This document shows, in pieces, positions 1 to 8,241 of a stretch of 64,000 bases of DNA. Location: NCBI GenBank assembly GCA_030537135.1, contig JAUNOP010000006.1:1-64000 (forward strand). Reading direction: 5' to 3'. Positions within the stretch are counted from its first letter, which is position 1; each line of letters opens with the position of its first letter. A model generated the notes under the pieces. The model did no database searches. It was not told where the DNA came from and was given only the letters and a program-made list of their open reading frames with translations. Both the position numbers and the translations under genes were made by a program. The DNA is from Eubacteriales bacterium. Its GTDB lineage: Bacteria; Bacillota; Clostridia; Lachnospirales; Lachnospiraceae.

Positions 1-238
1 AAGCGTCAAAAAAAGCGGTAGCCCCTGAAAGGAACATTTCAGGGGCTTCTCTACCTACATCATTTAAAACAGCTGCTGCCATTCTGTTTGGCATTGTGAA
101 TCTCTGGGAGAGGTAACGCATGGATGCAGACATCTCTCCGTCTGGTCCTCCATACTGGCTCATAATAAATTTTGCCAGCTTGGGATTTGGGGTCTTGATA
201 TTAACCGGATATTCCAGTCTTTTTTCATAATTCCACAT
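1..238 (-). CDS. cotJC: CotJC-type manganese catalase, N-terminal part only (truncated)
   Basis: CotJC is a spore-coat protein of the manganese-catalase fold. The ATG at 238 has a strong AGGAGG site upstream and follows cotJB. The first ~60 residues match the family closely (MWNYEKRLEYPV start, QYGGPDGE, MRYLSQRF). At about residue 63, where the family continues into the metal-binding GTEE-type helix, similarity stops abruptly. The next bases form a perfect 11-bp hairpin followed by a T-run in the direction of transcription. The frame stays open to the window edge but reads non-catalase sequence. I infer that the 3' part was lost or displaced by a rearrangement, so no active catalase would be made from this copy. 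Sequence left of the window is needed to tell deletion from insertion. Confidence 0.75.
   Translation of the reverse strand, partial: MWNYEKRLEYPVNIKTPNPKLAKFIMSQYGGPDGEMSASMRYLSQRFTMPNRMAAAVLNDVGREAPEMFLSGATAFFDA
8..47 (-). terminator. Rho-independent terminator inside the truncated cotJC
   Basis: On the minus strand AGCCCCTGAAA pairs perfectly with TTTCAGGGGCT (11 bp, 6-nt loop). ACCGC and seven T follow. It would end cotJ transcription. It sits exactly where cotJC similarity is lost. Confidence 0.75.
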
Positions 239-256
239 AAACGAACCTCCTCCTTT

Positions 257-526
257 CTATTCCCAGGGAAACGGCTGCTCTGCCCACTTCCAGGAATCGG
301 AAGCATTTTCAGAGGCTGTGTCTATTGTCAGGGGGCCATACATCTGTGCATATTTTTTCAGAGCGCAGTTTCTTTCCTCTGACATTTTTCTGAAGAAGGC
401 AAGGGCTTCCCTGTCACAGGGATGCGTATCCAGATACAGCTGAATATCCTGGACAGCAAAGCTTACTTCATGGATTTTTTTAAGAAGCTGCTCTCTCGCA
501 GCATTGTTGCATTCGCAATTCAGCAT
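257..526 (-). CDS. cotJB: Spore coat protein CotJB
   Basis: Small spore-coat protein of the CotJB family, which is made in the mother cell and incorporated in the coat together with CotJC. The ATG at 526 is chosen because GGAGGG lies about 8 nt upstream and the start overlaps the cotJA stop as ATGCTGA. That gives 89 residues, the usual family size. Family-like features are the VSFAVQDIQLYLDTHP segment and the MYGPL segment near the C-terminus. It lies between cotJA and the cut-off cotJC, so the three genes form one operon. Confidence 0.9.
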   Translation of the reverse strand: MLNCECNNAAREQLLKKIHEVSFAVQDIQLYLDTHPCDREALAFFRKMSEERNCALKKYAQMYGPLTIDTASENASDSWKWAEQPFPWE

Positions 527-828
527 CTGCCCTTCCCTCCTTTTCCGCAAAATGGCTTACACAGTTCCGGAAAAATCGTGCCTACCTTCAGAGCATAGCA
601 CAGGTCAAAGGCAGTTGTATATTTCTGATACGGCACATAGGCCATGGCTACTGGCAAGGTTTCCAGACATTCATACATGGGATTGTTTTTCTCAGGGCAG
701 GGGCAGGAGTCTGTCTCTCTCTTCACAGGCATCGGACGAGTCATACAGGAGCTTCTCATATCTCCCCTGCCTGGAGTACTACCACACATAGAACGTCCTC
801 CCTGATAATTAGCAGAATATCTTTCCAT
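520..828 (-). CDS. cotJA: Spore coat associated protein CotJA
   Basis: First gene of the cotJ operon, 102 residues. The C-terminal half carries the CotJA core: MAYVPYQKYTT, then a DLCYALKVGTIFPELCKPF segment. The N-terminal half is rich in Cys, Pro and Arg and poorly conserved. The stop overlaps the cotJB start by 7 nt, suggesting translational coupling. An AAAGGAGAA site precedes the ATG. A mother-cell sigma factor (SigE) promoter would be expected in the 120 bp upstream, but I could not assign one with confidence. Confidence 0.88.
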   Translation of the reverse strand: MERYSANYQGGRSMCGSTPGRGDMRSSCMTRPMPVKRETDSCPCPEKNNPMYECLETLPVAMAYVPYQKYTTAFDLCYALKVGTIFPELCKPFCGKGGKGRC

Positions 829-947
829 GGAATTCTCCTTTTCAAAAAATACTGCTTACATTCCCAGTTTATGTCATATCTGGAAAAGTGTGTGCATATA
901 CACAGGGAATATTCTGGCAATCAGCGTTTGTTTGTCTTGACTATTCT

Positions 948-1847
948 TTACAGATCTTCACAGTCAAACGAGGGGATAAAGCTCTCCCTGGCAGTCCCCC
1001 CTTCCTGAAAAAATCCATTCTCTATGCCAATAGAAAGGGCATAAGCGAGTACCTTCTCATATTCTCGTTTTGTAATTTTGCGGTTAATTTCCGGGTATTT
1101 ATCCACATGGGAAAGAGGCGTATACTGGTTCATCACGCTGATATAAATTTCATTTCCATAGGTACTATGAAGATAATTCAATACGTTTCTGGAATCTCTG
1201 GTATGTCCAGGAAGAATCAGATGACGCACAATCGTTCCCCTGATAATATAGCCTTCCTCATCAAACGCGCACGGTCCGCTCTGGCGCACCATCTCCTTCA
1301 GAGCCTCCCTGGCCCGCTCTGGATAATCTTTTGCATGAGAATATCGTTCTGCCAGAGAAGCATCCATATATTTAAAATCCGGAAGATAGACGTCCACCAG
1401 CCCCTCCAAAAGCCGCAGAGTCTCTCTGTTCTCATAGCCGCTGGAATTATAGATAACTGGGAGAGATAAGCCCTTGTCCTTTGCTTTTTGGAGAGCCGGT
1501 ATCAGCAGGGGAACATAATGACAGGCAGTTACCAGGTTCAGATTTGCGGCTCCCTCTGCCTCAAGCCTCAGAAAAATCTCTGTCAGGTCTTTTTCTGTGA
1601 TTTCCCTTCCGCTTCTTCCACTGGCAATCTCATAATTCTGGCAAAACACACATCTGAGCGTACAGCCTGAAAAAAACACAGCTCCTGAACCCTTTTTTCC
1701 AGAAATACAGGGCTCCTCCCACATATGGAGAGCAGCCCTGGCAGCCTGCATGGTACTTCCCATGCCACAGTAGCCCCGCTGTCCTGCCACGCGGTTTGCA
1801 TGGCAGGCTCTGGGACACAAGGTACAATTTTCAAGCAAATGTTTCAT
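948..1847 (-). CDS. Radical SAM protein of the PflX/PflA-homologue type
   Basis: 299 residues. The N-terminus has a Cys cluster (CTLCPRAC and GYCGMG), typical of the PflX group (COG1313). The radical SAM [4Fe-4S] motif CTLRCVFC follows near residue 61. A second conserved stretch (HLILPGH) and a MNQYTP motif also fit the group. The family resembles pyruvate formate-lyase activases, but its substrate is unknown. No glycyl-radical enzyme is nearby, so a PFL-activating role is not supported. The ATG at 1847 has a GAGGGGA site. The IS605-like relic lies immediately upstream and may have altered its promoter region. Confidence 0.85.
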   Translation of the reverse strand: MKHLLENCTLCPRACHANRVAGQRGYCGMGSTMQAARAALHMWEEPCISGKKGSGAVFFSGCTLRCVFCQNYEIASGRSGREITEKDLTEIFLRLEAEGAANLNLVTACHYVPLLIPALQKAKDKGLSLPVIYNSSGYENRETLRLLEGLVDVYLPDFKYMDASLAERYSHAKDYPERAREALKEMVRQSGPCAFDEEGYIIRGTIVRHLILPGHTRDSRNVLNYLHSTYGNEIYISVMNQYTPLSHVDKYPEINRKITKREYEKVLAYALSIGIENGFFQEGGTARESFIPSFDCEDL

Positions 1848-1865
1848 AAATAAAATCCCCTCGTT

Positions 1866-2271
1866 TTTCGTAGGCTCCTCCCACTACCTTTAGGTGGTGG
1901 GAGGAGTCTTGTAAATGGTTGCCAAAATAATATCCCATGTTATAATATGCACATAGAGAAAACCGTTGGGAGCATTTGCTCTGAAGGCACTCTTTTGTAC
2001 TTTGAAAAGTTAAGATATGAGGTTTTTAACACCAACCGTTGTTAATGTAAAATCTTAAACGTAATGATATATACTGTAAAGCATGGGAAGTTTTCGTACC
2101 GTTTACAGTTACAGCAGAGTAAATCTTTGCTGTAAAGGGTGTTGTCAACCACCCTATGATGTAACGCCACTTTGGGTAGCAATGCCTACCGGGGTTAAAA
2201 GTCGGAGGAATAATCCGTTACTACGACTGGGCAGTTACAAGCCCATTACCTTCAGGTGATGGGTAGTTGAC
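1866..2271 (+). mobile_element. Non-autonomous IS200/IS605-type relic (no transposase, no tnpB)
   Basis: This 400-bp stretch has no gene. It is bounded by two related subterminal hairpins: CTCCTCCCACTACC/GGTGGTGGGAGGAG at 1875-1906 and CCCATTACC/GGTGATGGG at 2242-2263, each with a 4-nt loop. The right end reads GGGTAGTTGAC, which I recall as the usual right end of IS605/TnpB elements in Lachnospiraceae. No open frame inside could encode TnpA or TnpB. The element begins just upstream of the radical SAM ribosome site and ends 4 bp past the ACT-gene stop. Exact ends are inferred, and the left boundary is good to about 10 bp. Confidence 0.6.
2120..2271 (+). ncRNA. Omega-RNA-like scaffold at the right end of the IS605-type relic
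   Basis: The right 150 bp are rich in local pairing: GGGTGTTGTCAACCACCC at 2138, TGGGTAGCAATGCCTACC at 2173, and the terminal hairpin 2242-2263. It resembles the conserved right-end transcript that guides TnpB in IS200/IS605 elements. If transcribed rightward, the 'guide' would be the flanking DNA from 2272 on, which is the 3' end of the ACT gene. Assignment is from remembered sequence style, not a model search. Whether it is expressed is unknown. Confidence 0.35.
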
Positions 2272-2275
2272 AAAA

Positions 2276-2707
2276 TCAGATTCCCTTAAGATCATCCTGG
2301 CAAAGTGGGCGGAAGCCGTTCCTTCCAAGAACCTCAACAGCCTTTTCATTGTCCTGCACACGGAAAATCATATATGCCAGGTTCTCCTTTTTTGTGAGGA
2401 AGGCATACATATATTCCACGTTCACGCCCTCTGCTCCAAGGCATTTCAAAACCTTTGAGAGCGCTCCGGGTTCATCCGGCATTCCCACTGCAATTACCTT
2501 TGTGATGGAAAACACATAGCCAGCATCCTTTAATACTGTTGAGGTAGTGTACACATCATTGACAATGAGACGCACAATTCCAAAATCCTCCGCTTCTGCC
2601 AGAGACAGAGCCCGCATATCTATATTGTTTTTGTATAATAAATCTGTAAATTCCGCCATTTTGCCCGGTGTATTTTCCAAAAAAACCGACATCTGCTTTA
2701 CGGTCAT
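2276..2707 (-). CDS. ACT-domain protein (tandem ACT), paaK-associated
   Basis: 143 residues from the ATG at 2707, which has GGAGGAAACGCT just upstream. Two ACT modules of about 70 residues are visible: MTVKQMSVFLENTPGKMAEF at the start, and VIAVGMPDEPGALSKVLK from about residue 69. ACT domains bind amino acids and regulate partners. This stand-alone double ACT protein is typically found next to paaK in anaerobes, as here (31 bp after paaK), so a regulatory role in aryl-acid activation is likely but inferred. The 3' end abuts the IS605-like relic. Confidence 0.85.
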   Translation of the reverse strand: MTVKQMSVFLENTPGKMAEFTDLLYKNNIDMRALSLAEAEDFGIVRLIVNDVYTTSTVLKDAGYVFSITKVIAVGMPDEPGALSKVLKCLGAEGVNVEYMYAFLTKKENLAYMIFRVQDNEKAVEVLGRNGFRPLCQDDLKGI

Positions 2708-2738
2708 AGCGTTTCCTCCTTCTTTAAGACACAGATAT

Positions 2739-4046
2739 TTATCCCTGATACAAATTTCTCTTGTCAATAACACGCACAGCCTTGCCTTCGCTTCTGGTAA
2801 TGCTCTTTGGCGTCACCAGCTTCACCTTTGCATAGATTCCGAGCATGGCCTTGAGTGCGTCAACCAGCTCCTTCTCCTTTGCAGATACTTCGCTCAGGCT
2901 GTCAGAAAACATCTCAGGAGTCATCTCCACCAGAACCTCAATGGTATCGCTGTTATTCACTCTGTCCACCACGATCTGATAATTTGCAGGGTAGCCCTTG
3001 TTCATCAGAACCGTCTCAATCTGAGACGGGAATACGTTCACGCCCTTGACAATCAGCATATCGTCGCTTCTTCCCAGAGGCTTTGTCATCTTCACATGGG
3101 TACGTCCGCAGGAGCATTTCTTTCTGCTGAGAATGCAGATGTCCCTGGTACGATAGCGAAGCAGGGGAAAGGCCTCCTTTGTTATGCTTGTAAACACGAG
3201 TTCTCCCTTCTCGCCGTCAGGAAGCACCTCTCCTGTGACAGGATTAATAACCTCGGCAATAAAATGGTCTTCATTGACGTGCATTCCAGTCTGTTCCTCA
3301 CATTCAAAGGAAACGCCGGGACCGGAAATCTCTGTAAGTCCGTAGATATCATATGCTTTGATTCCAAGCTTCTCTTCAATACCGCGGCGCATCTCCTCTG
3401 TCCATGCTTCTGCGCCAAAGATTCCTGCTTTCAGCTTAATCTGATCCTGTACTCCTCTCTCCCAGATACTTTCAGCCAGATACGCAGCATAGGAAGGCGT
3501 ACAGCAGAGAATGGTAGAGCCAAGGTCGCACATGAACTGAATCTGGCGCTCTGTATTTCCTGAAGACATAGGCAATGTCAGACAGCCCACCTTGTGAGAA
3601 CCGCCGTTCAATCCGGGACCGCCTGTAAAAAGGCCATAGCCATAGCATACATGACAGACGTCATCCTTTGTTCCGCCTGCCGCCATAATCGCACGTGCGC
3701 AGCAATCCTCCCACAAATCCAGGTCATGCTGCGTATAAAAGGCCACTACCCTGCGGCCTGTTGTTCCGCTGGTAGACTGGATACGCACACAATCGCTCAA
3801 GGGACGGGCCAAAAGGCCATACGGATAAGCCTCTCTCAAATCATCCTTTGTGATAAAAGGGAGCTTATAAAGGTCATCCACAGACTGAATGTCTGCTGGA
3901 GTTACACCTTTTTCCTCCATTTTCTTTCTGTAATACGGAACATTGTCCCATACATTCTGCACCTGCTTTACCAGGCGCTCGCTCTGCCATGCCCGAATCT
4001 GTTCACGGGAAGCACATTCAATTTCCGGCTGATAATAATTTCCCAT
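2739..4046 (-). CDS. paaK: Phenylacetate-CoA ligase family protein (adenylate-forming)
   Basis: 435 residues from the ATG at 4046 (AGGAACAGGAAACA upstream); another in-frame ATG at 4097 is possible. It is a PaaK-type ANL enzyme that would activate phenylacetate or another aryl/indole acid as the CoA thioester using ATP. The phosphate-binding loop STSGTTGRRVV lies near residue 90. The AMP-binding segment YDIYGLTE, the GELVFTS hinge region and the C-terminal SEGKAVRVIDKR segment also fit. In related anaerobes this gene often accompanies indolepyruvate oxidoreductase genes. Those are not in the window. Confidence 0.9.
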   Translation of the reverse strand: MGNYYQPEIECASREQIRAWQSERLVKQVQNVWDNVPYYRKKMEEKGVTPADIQSVDDLYKLPFITKDDLREAYPYGLLARPLSDCVRIQSTSGTTGRRVVAFYTQHDLDLWEDCCARAIMAAGGTKDDVCHVCYGYGLFTGGPGLNGGSHKVGCLTLPMSSGNTERQIQFMCDLGSTILCCTPSYAAYLAESIWERGVQDQIKLKAGIFGAEAWTEEMRRGIEEKLGIKAYDIYGLTEISGPGVSFECEEQTGMHVNEDHFIAEVINPVTGEVLPDGEKGELVFTSITKEAFPLLRYRTRDICILSRKKCSCGRTHVKMTKPLGRSDDMLIVKGVNVFPSQIETVLMNKGYPANYQIVVDRVNNSDTIEVLVEMTPEMFSDSLSEVSAKEKELVDALKAMLGIYAKVKLVTPKSITRSEGKAVRVIDKRNLYQG

Positions 4047-4279
4047 TGTTTCCTGTTCCTTTCTCTGGCGGTCGCCCACCTTTCGTTTTTCTGTCATTGT
4101 TCCTTGTTCATCACGAATCGATTCTGCCTGTTTCAGAGATTCTCATGCAAAGTCCCAAAAAGCACATTTCTGTCTGCATACAGCAGCCGTGTTTTAGGGA
4201 CAGCATAGATTCGCGGGCTGTTTTGTCTGTAGTAATAATATACCATTTTTTTAAGATTCCGTAAACAAAATTTTACTGT

Positions 4280-5020
4280 TTAGGCATCGTATTTTACAAT
4301 TTCCTTTTTCAGTCTTTTGATAATTCTTTTTTCCAGTCTGGAGATATAGGATTGGGAAATTCCAAGCTTGTCGGCCACCTCCTTCTGTGTTCTCTCCCTG
4401 CCGTCTGGTGAGGAGAGGCCAAACCGCATCTTGATAATCATCTGTTCTCTGGAGGAGAGCTTTTCGATTGCCTTCCCCAAAAGGGTTTTCTCTGCCTCAT
4501 CCTCCATTTTTTTTGCAATCACATCCTCGTCTGTCCCCAGAATATCCGAGAGGAGCAGCTCATTTCCGTCCCAGTCCACGTTCAGGGGTTCGTCTATGGA
4601 CACTTCCATGCGCGTTTTGCTGTTTCTCCTCAGATACATCAAAATTTCATTCTCAATGCACCTGGATGCATAGGTTGCCAGCTTAATCTTTTTCACTGGA
4701 TTAAAGGTATTTATGGCCTTAATCAGACCTATGGTTCCTATAGAAATCAGGTCCTCCACCCCTACTCCTGTATTATCAAACTTTTTTGCAATGTAGACGA
4801 CCAGGCGCAGATTATGCTCAATGAGCTGTGATTTTGCCTCCTTCTCCTGGTCTGTGCCAAGCTTGCTGATAACAAAGGCCTCTCTCTCCGGAGTCAGAGG
4901 CGCAGGCAGCACATCTGCCCCTCCAATATAAAAAATCTCTCCTGGTCTTGTCCATATCATTCCTGATAATCTGGAAAACATTTGTACTGGATAATACGAA
5001 TCTGCTGCTTTGAAACTCAT
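4280..5020 (-). CDS. sigE: RNA polymerase sporulation sigma factor SigE (pro-form)
   Basis: 246 residues. Mother-cell sporulation sigma factor. The N-terminus carries a pro-sequence ending near the FYIGG segment, which matches the site removed by SpoIIGA in SigE rather than SigG. Region 2 is clear ([20 protein letters not shown], then [10 protein letters not shown]), and region 4 ends with the helix-turn-helix [15 protein letters not shown]. It lies 11 bp after spoIIGA, the canonical order. A strong AGGAGGGG site precedes the ATG. It would drive mother-cell genes, plausibly including the cotJ operon at the left of the window. Confidence 0.95.
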   Translation of the reverse strand: MSFKAADSYYPVQMFSRLSGMIWTRPGEIFYIGGADVLPAPLTPEREAFVISKLGTDQEKEAKSQLIEHNLRLVVYIAKKFDNTGVGVEDLISIGTIGLIKAINTFNPVKKIKLATYASRCIENEILMYLRRNSKTRMEVSIDEPLNVDWDGNELLLSDILGTDEDVIAKKMEDEAEKTLLGKAIEKLSSREQMIIKMRFGLSSPDGRERTQKEVADKLGISQSYISRLEKRIIKRLKKEIVKYDA

Positions 5021-5031
5021 ATATGCCCCTC

Positions 5032-5880
5032 CTATGGTATTAATTCTGAATTCAAAATAATCTGGTACTCTTTTCCCAAAGCAGAAGCTTCCAGGGCAAT
5101 CGCCATAACCGGATATGAAATCTGAAGCTCTTCTCTTTGAGACCGGATACTCAGTTTTTCAATCGTGACAGTCAAAAGCACTTGTGTGCCTCCCACTGTA
5201 CTGCATCGGAGAAAATGAGGCTTCAAGCTCTCAATCACCGTATTTTCCAGCTCTTCTGGTTCGTCCTGGATGTTTTTCAGCTTTTTCATAAGCTCCTCTG
5301 TGAGCAGCTCCTCCATCAGCGCTTTGGATGCAACGGACACAGGCCTTCGCCCATCTGTGTCTCTGAGCCGATTTCCTGTGTCATACAAGGCTGCTCCCTG
5401 GCACTGCCTTCCCTGATAAAAAAGCGTCACCGGATAAATATCCTGCTGCTTTCTTAAGCGATGCTCCCGGTATGCTTCCACAATCGTCAAAACCACATAA
5501 GTACAAGCGGCAAAAAAGAAGAAAGCCTTCAGGCTCATCTCCCTTCCGTGGGAAATAACGTCCCAAAAACCTCCGCACAAAAATGCTGACAGATACAGCG
5601 CAGCCATAGCCCTGACAAATACTCCAAGAGAATGGATTTTGCAGCCAATCAACAGCATTCCCAATGCCAGAAGCGCGTGAAGCGCAAGTTCTCTTCCATA
5701 AGAATCGCTTTTTGAATAAAGTAGAAGAACACAGGAACCTGCAGCTCCAAATGCGGCTCCTATAAGACGCCTGAAATGACCGCCTTTCAGGCAAAGCAGT
5801 CTTCCAATCAAATGCAGAAGCAGATAATCCATGAGGAAATTTGTGAAAAATACCACATCCAGATAGATTTCCTGAACCAT
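5032..5880 (-). CDS. spoIIGA: Sporulation sigma-E factor processing peptidase SpoIIGA
   Basis: 282 residues. An N-terminal membrane half has about five hydrophobic segments (from [20 protein letters not shown] on). The C-terminal half is an aspartic-protease-like domain with the catalytic motif ALYDTGNRL near residue 160. SpoIIGA cleaves the pro-sequence of SigE in the sporulation septum. It is followed directly by sigE and preceded by a Spo0A-type promoter. Length and order match the Bacillus and Clostridium spoIIG operon. Confidence 0.94.
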   Translation of the reverse strand: MVQEIYLDVVFFTNFLMDYLLLHLIGRLLCLKGGHFRRLIGAAFGAAGSCVLLLYSKSDSYGRELALHALLALGMLLIGCKIHSLGVFVRAMAALYLSAFLCGGFWDVISHGREMSLKAFFFFAACTYVVLTIVEAYREHRLRKQQDIYPVTLFYQGRQCQGAALYDTGNRLRDTDGRRPVSVASKALMEELLTEELMKKLKNIQDEPEELENTVIESLKPHFLRCSTVGGTQVLLTVTIEKLSIRSQREELQISYPVMAIALEASALGKEYQIILNSELIP

Positions 5881-5975
5881 AAAAAATCCCTCCTGCGACT
5901 TATATCCTTCACTTTGGTAGGTGATTTTTTATCTGAAAAGAAAACGCAGAATGCCCTCTCCTTCCGATATGGGAT

Positions 5976-6025
5976 AGTATAAGCCACAGGGGGGATATTA
6001 TTTTGTCAAAATCAGTTTGTCGTTT
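5976..6025 (-). promoter_or_regulatory. spoIIG promoter with 22-bp spacer and Spo0A-box-like sites
   Basis: Reading the minus strand: TTGACA (6004-6009), 22 bp, TATACT (5976-5981), about 96 bp before the spoIIGA start. The over-long 22-bp spacer is the hallmark of the Bacillus subtilis spoIIG promoter, which needs Spo0A~P. Two 0A-box-like sequences are present: TTTGTCAAAA (6002-6011), overlapping the -35, and TTTGTCGTTT (6016-6025). Control by Spo0A is inferred from this match. Confidence 0.65.
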
Positions 6026-6142
6026 CAAAGAACTTTTCTATGTTCTCCGACTCATTCTCTTATATTGCGCGGGATTTTGTCAGGCTTTCTCGTATTTTCC
6101 TTTGAAAACGACAGCTTTCTTGTTATTGCTGCAAATAAAGCT

Positions 6143-6910
6143 TTATCGCTTCAGCTCTTCATTGATAACCTCAAGGACTCCTCGAAGCTCCTCTACCGGG
6201 ATTTGTCCTGGCGCAGAGGAGCTTCCAGCTGTGCCAAAAGTTACACAGGAGCCAAAGATTTGCCCGCTCATGCGGCTCATGGCTCCGATTTCTCCCATTG
6301 CCATGGTGATGACCGGCAAATCTGAGGATTTTGAAAACTGTCTTGTCACCTGAAGAAAGCGAATAACATCCAGAGTATTGTGCGGCATGACAGCCATTTT
6401 TATAATATCTGCTCCGCTGTACTGGAGTCCCTGAAGCCCTTCAATCAGCTCCTCCTGACTCCCTGTTTTCTCAAAATCATGACTGGAGGCAATGACATGG
6501 CTCCCCTGAAGCTGAAGCTTTTTAATCAGCTCCTTTATTTTCTTTGGATTCATAAAAAATTCCACATCCACAAGGTCAGTAAGCCCGCTCTCTGCTGCTT
6601 TCTGGTTGATACGGGAATAATCTTCCTCTGAAACAGTAAGCGCGCCTCCTTCCCCTGCTGTGCGCGCCGTAAAAAGAAGGGGAATCTGTCCCAGCCTCTC
6701 CTTGAGTCCTTCCAGAGTCTCCTGCAGCTCCTTCTCCTTGTCAATATTCTCATAAAAATCAGCCCTCCACTCCACCAGATCCGGCTGCGCGCAGACAGCA
6801 AGAGAGGCCATTTTATAGATCTCTTCCCTTTTTGTCCCCACAATGGGAACACAGATTTTTGGTATTCCTTCTCCTATTGAAACTTTCTTTACAACAACTG
6901 TTTTCTTCAT
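6143..6910 (-). CDS. aroD: Type I 3-dehydroquinate dehydratase
   Basis: 255 residues, normal for the family. Converts 3-dehydroquinate to 3-dehydroshikimate in the shikimate pathway by Schiff-base chemistry. The Schiff-base lysine lies in GADIIKMAVMP (about residue 170). The catalytic histidine lies in VIASSHDFEKT. The N-terminal VEWRADFYEN strand and the C-terminal FGTAGSSSAPGQIPV loop are both characteristic. It is divergent from aroE, the next enzyme in the pathway, across a 200-bp intergenic region that should hold both promoters. Confidence 0.95.
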   Translation of the reverse strand: MKKTVVVKKVSIGEGIPKICVPIVGTKREEIYKMASLAVCAQPDLVEWRADFYENIDKEKELQETLEGLKERLGQIPLLFTARTAGEGGALTVSEEDYSRINQKAAESGLTDLVDVEFFMNPKKIKELIKKLQLQGSHVIASSHDFEKTGSQEELIEGLQGLQYSGADIIKMAVMPHNTLDVIRFLQVTRQFSKSSDLPVITMAMGEIGAMSRMSGQIFGSCVTFGTAGSSSAPGQIPVEELRGVLEVINEELKR

Positions 6911-6954
6911 TTCTTGACATCTCCTTTGTTATTGAATAAAATAGAACAAAATCC

Positions 6955-7042
6955 GTTACTATTTACGGGTGTTTTCCCGAGACAGACAGTGCAAAATGCG
7001 GCATTTCTGTGCCTTGCAAAGCGTGCTGCTGCGAACAGTAAC
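6955..7042 (+). repeat. Short inverted-repeat element between aroD and aroE
   Basis: Begins GTTACTATTT and ends GAACAGTAAC, which are imperfect inverted repeats (8 of 10). A CGGGTGTTTTCCCG hairpin lies inside. The ends and an internal GTGTTTT motif resemble the larger element at 46470-46613. It could be a small palindromic repeat or part of the aroE leader. Confidence 0.35.
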
Positions 7043-7110
7043 CAACATTATGGGCTGATTCCAAACACGAGTCAACCGCGCTGAAAGAACTAAACAAGAA
7101 AGGAACCCAC

Positions 7111-8046
7111 ATGCAAATCTCTCTTTCAGCTTCTGATTTGCGCCTTTCCAGGCAAATACGCCGGAAAGACCTGGTACTTGCCATGAATATTACCGGACAT
7201 ACAAAGCTGACAGCTCTTCTGGGAAGTCCTGTCTCACACAGCATCTCTCCTCTGATGCACAACGAAGCCTTTCGTATTCTGAACCTTGATTATGCCTATC
7301 TGTGCTTTGACGTGACAGAAGCCACTCTGCCTGCAGCCATAGAAGGACTGAAGGCCTGCAGGATTCGCGGGTTTAACCTGACCATGCCTTGCAAAAATCT
7401 GGCAGCAGAGCTTGTGGATGAACTCTCTCCTGCCGCGTCTTTAATCGGAGCCGTCAACACGGTGGTCAATGACAACGGCGTCCTGACCGGACATAACACA
7501 GACGGCGTCGGCTATATGCGCTCTGTAAAGGATGCAGGCTATGACATCATCGGAAAGACCATTACTCTCATGGGGTGCGGAGGCGCTGCCACTGCCATCT
7601 GCGCACAGGCTGCTCTGGACGGAGTGGATACGATTCACATCTTTGCCCGTCCTACCAGCCGTTTCTGGGAGCGCACAGTCCATCTTGCCCAGGCTATCCA
7701 TGAAAGGCTCTCCTGCAAGGTATTTGTCCATGAAAACGGGGATTTGCCTGCACTGAGGGAGGCTCTCTGCCAAAGCTCTCTGCTCGTGAACGCTACCTCT
7801 GTAGGCATGGCTCCTCATACAGAGGAAACTATCCTTCCGGATACAAGCCTTTTTCATCCAAATCTCATTGTATCTGATATCATCTATAATCCCAGAGAAA
7901 CTCTCCTTCTCAGACAGGCTAAGGCGGCTGGCTGTCAGACCTTTAACGGTATGTACATGCTGCTCTATCAGGGAGCAGAAGCCTTTCGGCTGTGGACAGG
8001 GCAGGAAATGCCTACTGCACAAATAAAAGAGAAATTTTTTTCCTGA
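7111..8046 (+). CDS. aroE: Shikimate dehydrogenase (NADP+)
   Basis: 311 residues from the ATG at 7111, chosen for its AAGGA site 7 nt upstream. An ATG at 7183 begins nearer the usual family N-terminus (NITGHTKLTALLG) but has a poor ribosome site. Reduces 3-dehydroshikimate to shikimate. The substrate motif GSPVSHSISPLMHN, the catalytic Lys/Asn region (NLTMPCKN), the nucleotide-binding LMGCGGAATAI and the LVNATSVGM motif are all present. The C-terminal YQGAEAF motif is intact. The glycine-rich loop lies near residue 154. Confidence 0.92.
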   Translation: MQISLSASDLRLSRQIRRKDLVLAMNITGHTKLTALLGSPVSHSISPLMHNEAFRILNLDYAYLCFDVTEATLPAAIEGLKACRIRGFNLTMPCKNLAAELVDELSPAASLIGAVNTVVNDNGVLTGHNTDGVGYMRSVKDAGYDIIGKTITLMGCGGAATAICAQAALDGVDTIHIFARPTSRFWERTVHLAQAIHERLSCKVFVHENGDLPALREALCQSSLLVNATSVGMAPHTEETILPDTSLFHPNLIVSDIIYNPRETLLLRQAKAAGCQTFNGMYMLLYQGAEAFRLWTGQEMPTAQIKEKFFS

Positions 8047-8087
8047 AGCTCTTTGCTATCTGCCAGACGGCGTATCCTCCAGAGGAT

Positions 8088-8126
8088 TTTTATCATGCAG
8101 GAAGCAAGGTTTCCTGCATGATAAAA
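8088..8126. other. Strong hairpin after aroE
   Basis: A 16-bp perfect stem, TTTTATCATGCAGGAA with TTCCTGCATGATAAAA, 42 bp past the aroE stop. It lacks a T-run beyond the stem on either strand; the U-rich part is inside the stem. It probably acts with the adjoining hairpin between the convergent genes. Confidence 0.5.
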
Positions 8127-8178
8127 AAGTGCTGTACAGGAAGGCTGCACCATTTTGCCGCCCTGCCTGTACAGCACT
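8122..8178 (-). terminator. Terminator of thrS
   Basis: On the minus strand AGTGCTGTACAGG pairs with CCTGTACAGCACT (13 bp) and runs straight into TTTTTT. It lies about 65 bp downstream of the thrS stop. Confidence 0.75.
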
Positions 8179-8241
8179 CTCACTGTTTCTTTGTCATTTC
8201 CCTGCAGTCAGCAGAGGCCTGCCCTCTGTACCTGCTTTCTT

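Noticed and set aside
1866-2271. Group II intron or classical riboswitch
   Set aside because: No reverse transcriptase, no domain V-like hairpin; the paired end hairpins fit an IS605-type element better.
2547-3563. Long plus-strand open frame opposite paaK (and others, e.g. 42706-43944, 54112-55581, 57268-58569)
   Set aside because: Each lies antisense to a strongly conserved gene, has no ribosome site or family motif, and is Cys/His/Ser/Leu-rich in the way shadow frames of these minus-strand genes are.
8088-8126. Terminator of aroE
   Set aside because: A strong hairpin, but A-rich rather than T-rich sequence follows on the plus strand, so it was listed as a hairpin only.
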